Shown here: piece by piece, positions 7,715 through 11,815 of the stretch
How positions within the stretch are numbered: the first letter of the stretch is position 1
How the letters are laid out: every line of letters starts with the position of its first letter
NCBI RefSeq assembly: GCF_000313135.1
Contig: NW_004457369.1
Span: 57,405 to 69,219 of the forward strand
Reading direction: 5' to 3'
DNA from: Acanthamoeba castellanii str. Neff
Taxonomy: Eukaryota; Discosea; Longamoebia; Acanthamoebidae
Length of the DNA: 11,815 nucleotides
The notes under the pieces: model-generated
Database searches by the model: none
Told to the model about the DNA's origin: nothing
Seen by the model: the letters and a program-made list of their open reading frames with translations, nothing else
Translations under genes and position numbers: made by a program

Positions 7715-9182
7715 ATTAATAAAGGCGACAAAGCAGGTCAGATGCTGCCAGGCCGCGGCCACATGACGACTGTGAGCGAGAGCGAGGGCGGAGGGCCGCA
7801 CCGATCAGTCAAGAATGTGTTCTCCACGTCGCCGCGGACGAGGCTGTTGTAGATTTCTCTGTCGGTGGTGGAGATGAGGGCCTAATGGTGTTTTTGGTGC
7901 CAGCGAAAAACAGGGTCAGTGCCGATGAGCTAGCAGCGGCGAGCCAACCACGTGCATAAGACAAAGGGCGCTGCCCGGGGCCACAATACCTTAAGGATGA
8001 GGATGCCGGGGATGAAGTACTCCTGCTTGAAAACTGAGATACGCAGAGAGCAGGAACCGTTGGAGAGATAGTGGAGAGTCATGTTCTGGTTGGATTGATC
8101 CCTGTAGCGAGAGAGAGAGAGAATCACGAATGAGTAAACCATGTTGCCCACGAAAAAGCGAGGTTGAAGAAATGGAAGAAGAAGAAGAAGCGTACTTGCG
8201 CACGCTACGGATCTGCACACCGTGTTGTGTGTAGTAATTGCCCTTGCCGGCCCACGATGGTCGCTGCACTGCCATGGGCTGAGATGGAAGGCGAGATGGA
8301 AGGTTAGCGCAGGGCCGGCAGCGCCTACGTGGGTGGTATGCCACTGTGCAAAGAGACAGAGGAGCGTCGTACAAAGTTGCGCTTGGGCATACAGATCAAA
8401 CGAATGAGCTTCTCCAGACCGTTGATGATGAAGTAGCCACCAAGCTCGGTGCCCTCCTCGCGGGCTTTGACGAGCTCGGCCGGCGACATGCCGTCGAGGT
8501 GGCATTTGTTTGACTGTGTTGTGTTGTGTGCGTAGAGCGTCAACAATCAAGACCCGGCGCATATCGTCGCTTATGAGGAATAGAAGCGACGTACTTTCAC
8601 CATGAGAGGGATCTTGCCCATGGTCCTTTGCAACCGGCCCACCTTCTCGCCCACCTTGTAGCCGATGGTGGCCACACATAGACCGTTGTACGTGAAGCCG
8701 CCCTCTCGGCACTGCAGTGGCGGAAAGGAGCTCGATTAGCGGCACAATTGCATGCAATCAATAAACCCAATAAATAGAATGCAACCAGTACAGCTGCTAC
8801 AAGATAGACATGCAACATGCTTGCACGGCTCCGTACGGAGACGGAAATCGGGCGAAATGAAAATCCGCAAATTAAAAAATCGCGATTGACGTACCTCGTT
8901 GGGGTAGAGCTTTTCATCAAGGTTGTCGCGTGAAGGTTTGGCGATCTGGAAGTCCTCATACCACAGCTTCACGGCGGGGCCGCCTTTGGCCACTTGGAAT
9001 TCCTCCTTGAGGAGGTCCTGCACGGCAAGCTGCAAGCCATCCTGCATCGCAAAGTTGAACGATTCGATCTGGGGGCGCGTCATGTCCTGCATCTTGGGAT
9101 TGAGCTTCTCTCGCACGCCGAAGACGTCGCGCAGCATCGGAGAGGAGCCATTGCTCGATGATGATGTCTTTCTTGCGGCCAT
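3660..9182 (-). CDS. POLR1B: RNA polymerase I second-largest subunit (RPA2/RPA135)
   Basis: Half of the catalytic core of the nucleolar polymerase that transcribes rRNA. Exons, in order: 9182-8895, 8711-8595, 8513-8373, 8278-8196, 8101-7990, 7881-7802, 7674-7601, 7494-7362, 7264-7047, 6962-6853, 6765-6630, 6504-6431, 6353-6233, 6147-5912, 5818-5247, 5173-4763, 4680-4452, 4324-4208, 3842-3660. All 18 introns are GT-AG with matching phases, giving 1144 aa, the usual size. Motifs in order: LYPNECREGG near 95; [12 protein letters not shown] near 140; FMIRKLYSL near 344; [13 protein letters not shown] near 500; GYDMEDAMI near 753; [12 protein letters not shown] near 898; [12 protein letters not shown] near 1050; and a C-terminal zinc site with cysteines 1088, 1091, 1107 and 1110 (CKGC, CTFC). 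The Pol I assignment rather than Pol II or III rests on [20 protein letters not shown], the HYLSNGS-type segment and the LAAMNI C-terminus. The start is the first Met of the conserved N-terminal exon. Confidence 0.95.
3843..4207 (-). repeat. 365-nt last intron of the Pol I subunit gene, with two repeat arrays
   Basis: By far the longest intron in the window; most are 65-150 nt. Donor AGG|GTTCGCC, acceptor TCGCAACAG|AGC. The flanking exons join as SDYSR|SWACKGC, with no residues missing relative to the human protein as I recall it, so no extra exon is needed. Reading plus: a GT tract at about 3901-3942, a non-repetitive island at about 3945-4095, then 16 uninterrupted copies of TCGTG at 4103-4182. 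Confidence 0.85.
4103..4182. repeat. (TCGTG)16 pentanucleotide microsatellite
   Basis: Sixteen perfect tandem copies of TCGTG (CACGA on minus), 80 bp, inside the last intron of the Pol I subunit gene. Degenerate versions of the same pentamer occur in introns of the synthetase and in Pol I introns near 5225. Confidence 0.95.
5205..5240. repeat. GT/GTGTC repeat in Pol I intron
   Basis: A GT run followed by GTGTC units lies within the 5174-5246 intron (CC|GTACGTACC ... GCCTACAG|T on minus). Confidence 0.75.
5826..5854. repeat. GT dinucleotide tract in Pol I intron
   Basis: An interrupted GT tract lies in the 5819-5911 intron (CAG|GTGCGT ... ACCTACAG|GTG on minus). On the transcript it is CA-rich and sits close to the acceptor. 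Confidence 0.75.
6515..6544. repeat. CA dinucleotide tract in Pol I intron
   Basis: A CA run with one interruption lies in the 6505-6629 intron. On the transcript it reads GT, opposite in polarity to the tracts in the gene's 3' introns. Confidence 0.75.
7688..7714. repeat. (TAA)9 trinucleotide tract in Pol I intron
   Basis: Nine copies of TAA (TTA on the transcript) lie in the 7675-7801 intron, close to the acceptor TTACGACAG. It is AT-only, unlike the G/T repeats of the other introns. Confidence 0.9.
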
Positions 9183-9508
9183 TATTGTTGTGTGATTTGG
9201 AGATCGGGAATGAGCTTCGACTGGCTTGCCAATTCGAGGAGCTGGGTCCGGCAGTGGGCAAGAGGCAGAGGTGTGGCCGGAGGAGAGATGGATGAGATCC
9301 TCTCTGATGGAGTGTGGCAAAGAGAAGAAAGAAGCGGGAAGAAGAAAGTCCGATTTGTTAAAAAGAAAAGATGAATTAATGAAGTAGGATACGAACATTG
9401 AAGCCGATGAGGATGGTGGCGCAAAGACGGGAGCTTGTGAGGGGATCACAAACAATGTATTGTACAACAAAATCCGTCTAAACAGCTCCGTTACGGTCAA
9501 CTCCAGCT
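9183..9508. other. Spacer holding Pol I gene promoter and 3' flank of secreted-protein gene
   Basis: 326 bp with no gene I can support. On the minus strand the frame of the Pol I gene stays open upstream of 9182, but the residues are not family-like and Met at 9182 starts the conserved protein. A purine-rich plus-strand tract (GAGAAGAAAGAAG and similar) at about 9315-9375 is the most distinctive element; on the transcribed strand it is pyrimidine-rich and could belong to the promoter or 5' UTR. No TATA box or AATAAA was seen. Confidence 0.5.
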
Positions 9509-9910
9509 TCAGAAGCCGATCCAAGCGCTGAGCATCGCAGGCATGAAGCTCGTCGATTCCATGCTCGACGCGGCCGAGCACACCGTCTTGTCGTAGGCAA
9601 TGGTGAAGTACCAGTTCGTGGCGGTGGCGCATTGGGCGGAGGTCACGTTTGCAGCGAGGGGGCTACCGGTGCATCCCTCCCCATCATAGAAGGCCGTCTG
9701 TTGGTTCGTGCAGTTGATGAGGGTCGAGATGCTGCCGTCGGGCAGGGTGAAGTTCAGACAACCGCCATCTTCAACGATTGAGTAGCCGCATGCGACCTTC
9801 AGGTCATTGCAGCCAGGCGCGCCGTAGAGAGTCCACACGACGTCGCATCCCGTGGCAAAGAGAGGGGCGAGGAGGAAGAGGCACGAAATGAAGAGGTAGA
9901 ATCGAGACAT
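9509..9910 (-). CDS. Small secreted cysteine-rich protein, function unknown
   Basis: An intronless 133-aa frame. Residues 4-19 form a hydrophobic signal-peptide core (FYLFISCLFLLAPLFA) with likely cleavage near Gly21/Cys22. The mature part has eight cysteines (22, 34, 41, 51, 67, 80, 94, 111), an even number fitting four disulfides in the secretory pathway, and three N-glycosylation sequons (NFT at 53, NCT at 66, NVT at 88). The last 12 residues are hydrophobic (FMPAMLSAWIGF) after a Ser/Ala-rich stretch, so a GPI anchor is possible but marginal. I do not recognise the family. The signal peptide, sequons and cysteine spacing support a real gene; it is unrelated to its neighbours and probably lineage-specific. 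Confidence 0.75.
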   Translation of the reverse strand: MSRFYLFISCLFLLAPLFATGCDVVWTLYGAPGCNDLKVACGYSIVEDGGCLNFTLPDGSISTLINCTNQQTAFYDGEGCTGSPLAANVTSAQCATATNWYFTIAYDKTVCSAASSMESTSFMPAMLSAWIGF

Positions 9911-10035
9911 GTTGCGTGAAGTGAAATGGATTGAATTACAATTGCGTTGGCGTGTGATGCGGCCGTTTTTCTTCGAGCTATTCTTTTCTTTGCATTTTTA
10001 ATTTGGCCAATTACAAGAACCAAGCAGTGATGACA
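9911..10035. promoter_or_regulatory. Promoter region of the secreted-protein gene
   Basis: 125-bp spacer upstream of the secreted-protein start and downstream of the zinc-finger stop. On minus it carries ATTGG (a CCAAT box in reverse) at about 10008-10012 and an AATTAAAAATG stretch at about 9992-10003, which could act as a TATA-like element some 85 nt upstream of the ATG. The role is inferred from position. Confidence 0.35.
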
Positions 10036-10040
10036 TCACT
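10026..10040. repeat. Inverted repeat over the zinc-finger stop codon
   Basis: AGTGATG-A-CATCACT has 7-bp arms around one base and covers the TGA at 10038-10036. It resembles a bZIP-type palindrome but may be chance. Confidence 0.4.
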
Positions 10041-11815
10041 GACGATCCAAGTACATGGGGTCCCCTTGTACGATGGTGCTGGTGGTGTTGGTAATGGCAG
10101 GCGGAGTGGCAAGGAGTGGCGGCGGTGGCGGCAGAGGCTCTGGCGGTGGCGGCAGTTGCTGCTGCTGCTGTTGCGTCCCCACTGCCGGCGGAGCCGCTCC
10201 CAGAGGAGCTCCTGGTGGACCAGAAGAGATTGGGGCAGGGAGGGAAGAGGAAGAGGACGCTGACGATGATAGAGATGATGAAGGAGTCGGAGATGGCGAT
10301 GGCGACGACGTGGCCGATGTTGAGTCGGCGGTGGTTGGCAGGGCGAATCTGGATGCAAGCAACATGGATTACGGGTGAGTTGATGATTGAATCATCGTCG
10401 TTGGCATAACCGAAGCGCTCGGGCGCGTACTTGCCGACCAGCCCCGCGGGCGCCTTGGCAGAGTTGCCCGTTCCCAACGTGCTGGACTGGTCCGGTTGCA
10501 TCGTAACGGGGGAACTGGAGGTGGCAGCGGCCGCGGAGGTGAAGGGCGACGGCAGCGGGGAAAAGTTGTACCGAGGCGGCGTTGGTGTCGACGGGAAAGG
10601 CGAGGTCGGGCTTGATGACGACAAGAACGAAGACGAAGACGAAGAAAAAGAAGATGAAGTCGAGGGCGATAGCGAAGGCGAAGGCGACGGGGCGGGCGTT
10701 GCGAGCGACCCAGTCACGCTGCTGGGCGCGGCCGCGGCGTTGGTCGCGGAGGTGTGTGGGACGAACGGCATGGGGTGGAGCGGGTTTTGCAGAATGGGCT
10801 GTAGGGCGGGCATGTGCAGTCGAGCATCGGCGTGCTTCTTGCGCATGTGCTGGTCCAGGGCGCCCTGGGTGCCGTAGGCCTTGTCACAGCGCGGGAACGG
10901 GCAGGCGAACTTCCGGTTGATCTCCTTGGCGAGCCTTCGCTTCCGCTTCTGTGGCTTGTCCAACCTAAAACAAGCCACCACACGCCATCAGTGTTTATAT
11001 CACGCACACACGCACACGCACACGCACACGCACACGCACACGCACACGCACACGCACACGCACACGCACACGCACACGCACACGAAGGGCGGGCCAGTAC
11101 TCTTCTTCGGGATTCTCCTTGTCATGCTCGCCGCCGCCGTCTTGGCCTTCCTCCTCTTTCTTGGTGGCGCCAACTGTCTTTCGTTTCTTGTTGTTGGGGG
11201 GCTGTGCCGCCTGCGTCTGCGTCGGCGGGGCTGGAGTTGGTCGGCCGGACAGGCGCGAGGGAAAGTTGTCGAAGTGCATTCTCAGCAGCTTCACGTCCAC
11301 TTTGTTGCGTGGATCCGGATCCTGTGAACAAAACACGACACACACACACACACGACACACCACCATGTGTGTTAAACAGCATACATGTGCGCCGCGAGGG
11401 GGCGTGGGTGGATGACGTGCATTGGTCTTGGTGAGGGGGACGATGAAGCGGCCGTAGAGCTGTTCCCGTTTGTTGTATCGCTCCATGAGCTGCGGCGCGG
11501 TCGAGAAGACGGACGCGTAGGGATCGCGCCCGGGCAGGCCCTTGAACGGCCGCGGCTCGGGGAAGAAGATGTCCCGCGCACGCCTGAGCGCCGGCATGGG
11601 CAGCAAAATGGGGATCGAGAGCGACGCCGACGGTCCCGGCAGCTCCGGCGACGCAGCGCTCGCAACGCTCCGGGGTGCGAAGCCCACACCACCACCGCCT
11701 GGCGCAGCGGAAGCCACCGTAGTCGAAGGTGGTGTTGGTTGCTGCGGCGGAGGGCGAGGGGTGGTCGGGCCGCCGATGGTCGCCGGTCGAATCGCGGGCG
11801 CCGGAGCGCCAGGGG
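10036..11815 (-). CDS. C2H2 zinc-finger protein, probable transcription factor (5' end outside window)
   Basis: Partial: the frame is open at the right edge with no start Met. Exons: edge to 11421 (or 11385), 11321-11101, 10964-10431, 10348-10036; about 486 residues visible. Order: a Pro/Ala/Gly-rich start; a well-structured block (GRDPYASVF ... ERYNKREQLYGRFIVPL ... KVDVKLLRMHFDNFPSRLS) that looks like an unrecognised domain; a Lys/Glu-rich stretch; a basic nuclear-localisation-like segment (KPQKRKRRLAKEINRK); one finger C-X4-C-X12-H-X4-H (CPFPRC ... HMRKKH); then Ser/Pro-rich sequence, a Gln6 run and a Pro-rich tail ending MYLDRQ. Introns 10965-11100 (GA|GTACTGG ... TTTTAG|G) and 10349-10430 (AA|GTACGC ... 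CATCCAG|A) keep phase; the latter switches to the frame of the tail. The first intron ends at 11322, with donor either GTATGC at 11384 or GCACGT at 11420. DNA binding is likely; targets are unknown. Confidence 0.78.
11001..11084. repeat. CACACG hexanucleotide repeat in zinc-finger intron
   Basis: About 13 copies of the alternating CACACG unit (CGTGTG on the transcript) make up most of the 10965-11100 intron. As an alternating purine-pyrimidine sequence it could adopt Z-DNA; that is general knowledge, not observed here. Confidence 0.9.
11322..11420 (-). other. Intron of the zinc-finger gene with uncertain donor
   Basis: The acceptor is clear (TTTTGTTCACAG|GAT, phase 0) and a GT/GTGTC tract precedes it. 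Two donors fit the phase: GCACGT at 11420 (99-nt GC-AG intron, joining TKTN|DPDP) or GTATGC at 11384 (63-nt GT-AG intron, keeping 12 more residues). I cannot decide without a homologue or transcript. Confidence 0.55.

Noticed and set aside
9192..9632. N-terminal extension of the Pol I frame to an ATG at 9632
   Set aside because: It would overlap the 3' part of the secreted-protein gene, and its sequence is not family-like; Met at 9182 starts the conserved protein.
10349..10372. 24-nt mini-intron GTAATC ... ATCCAG in the zinc-finger gene
   Set aside because: It would not change the frame, so it would miss the Pro/Gln-rich tail; the 82-nt intron 10349-10430 has the usual size and the required phase.
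10431..10877. Acidic Asp/Glu-rich plus-strand frame
   Set aside because: It is the complement of the Ser-rich segment of the zinc-finger protein, whose frame is fixed by the finger and splice phases.
11001..11084. CRISPR-like or telomeric repeat
   Set aside because: The 6-bp units are contiguous with no spacers and sit within an intron, so this is a simple microsatellite.

Overview
The window looks like nuclear DNA of an amoebozoan protist, most likely an Acanthamoeba relative (inference, about 0.7). Coding sequence is GC-rich with G/C at most third positions. Genes are packed on both strands and cut by many short introns of about 60-150 nt. Those introns are full of GT/CA, GTGTC/GACAC and CACACG tandem repeats. 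I found no bacterial-style operons, mobile elements, CRISPR arrays, tRNAs or rRNAs.

Layout: 1-270 is unassigned. 271-670 (minus) is a two-exon gene for an 82-aa twin CX9C protein, probably of the mitochondrial intermembrane space; its exons are too short to show up as one open frame. It is divergently paired, across a 127-bp spacer, with 798-3553 (plus), a 15-exon mitochondrial-type asparaginyl-tRNA synthetase whose targeting presequence I reconstructed from three small exon pieces. 106 bp beyond it, and convergent, is 3660-9182 (minus), a 19-exon gene for the second-largest subunit of RNA polymerase I (1144 aa by my splice model). 9183-9508 is a spacer. 9509-9910 (minus) is an intronless gene for a small secreted eight-cysteine protein. 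10036 to the right edge (minus) is the 3' part of a C2H2 zinc-finger gene whose 5' end lies outside the window.

The two left-hand genes plausibly share a bidirectional promoter and both point to mitochondrial function. The Pol I subunit serves rRNA synthesis, so the left and centre are housekeeping. The right end (secreted Cys-rich protein, low-complexity zinc-finger factor) is more lineage-specific.

I see no clear new multi-gene system. The points most worth following are the hidden CX9C gene and its pairing with the synthetase, a well-supported GC-AG intron, complementary repeats on either side of one synthetase exon, and the 365-nt last intron of the Pol I gene, which carries 16 tandem pentamers and a non-repetitive island with two hairpins. 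Exon boundaries were assigned by hand from splice signals, reading-frame phase and remembered family conservation; no alignment or transcript evidence was available.
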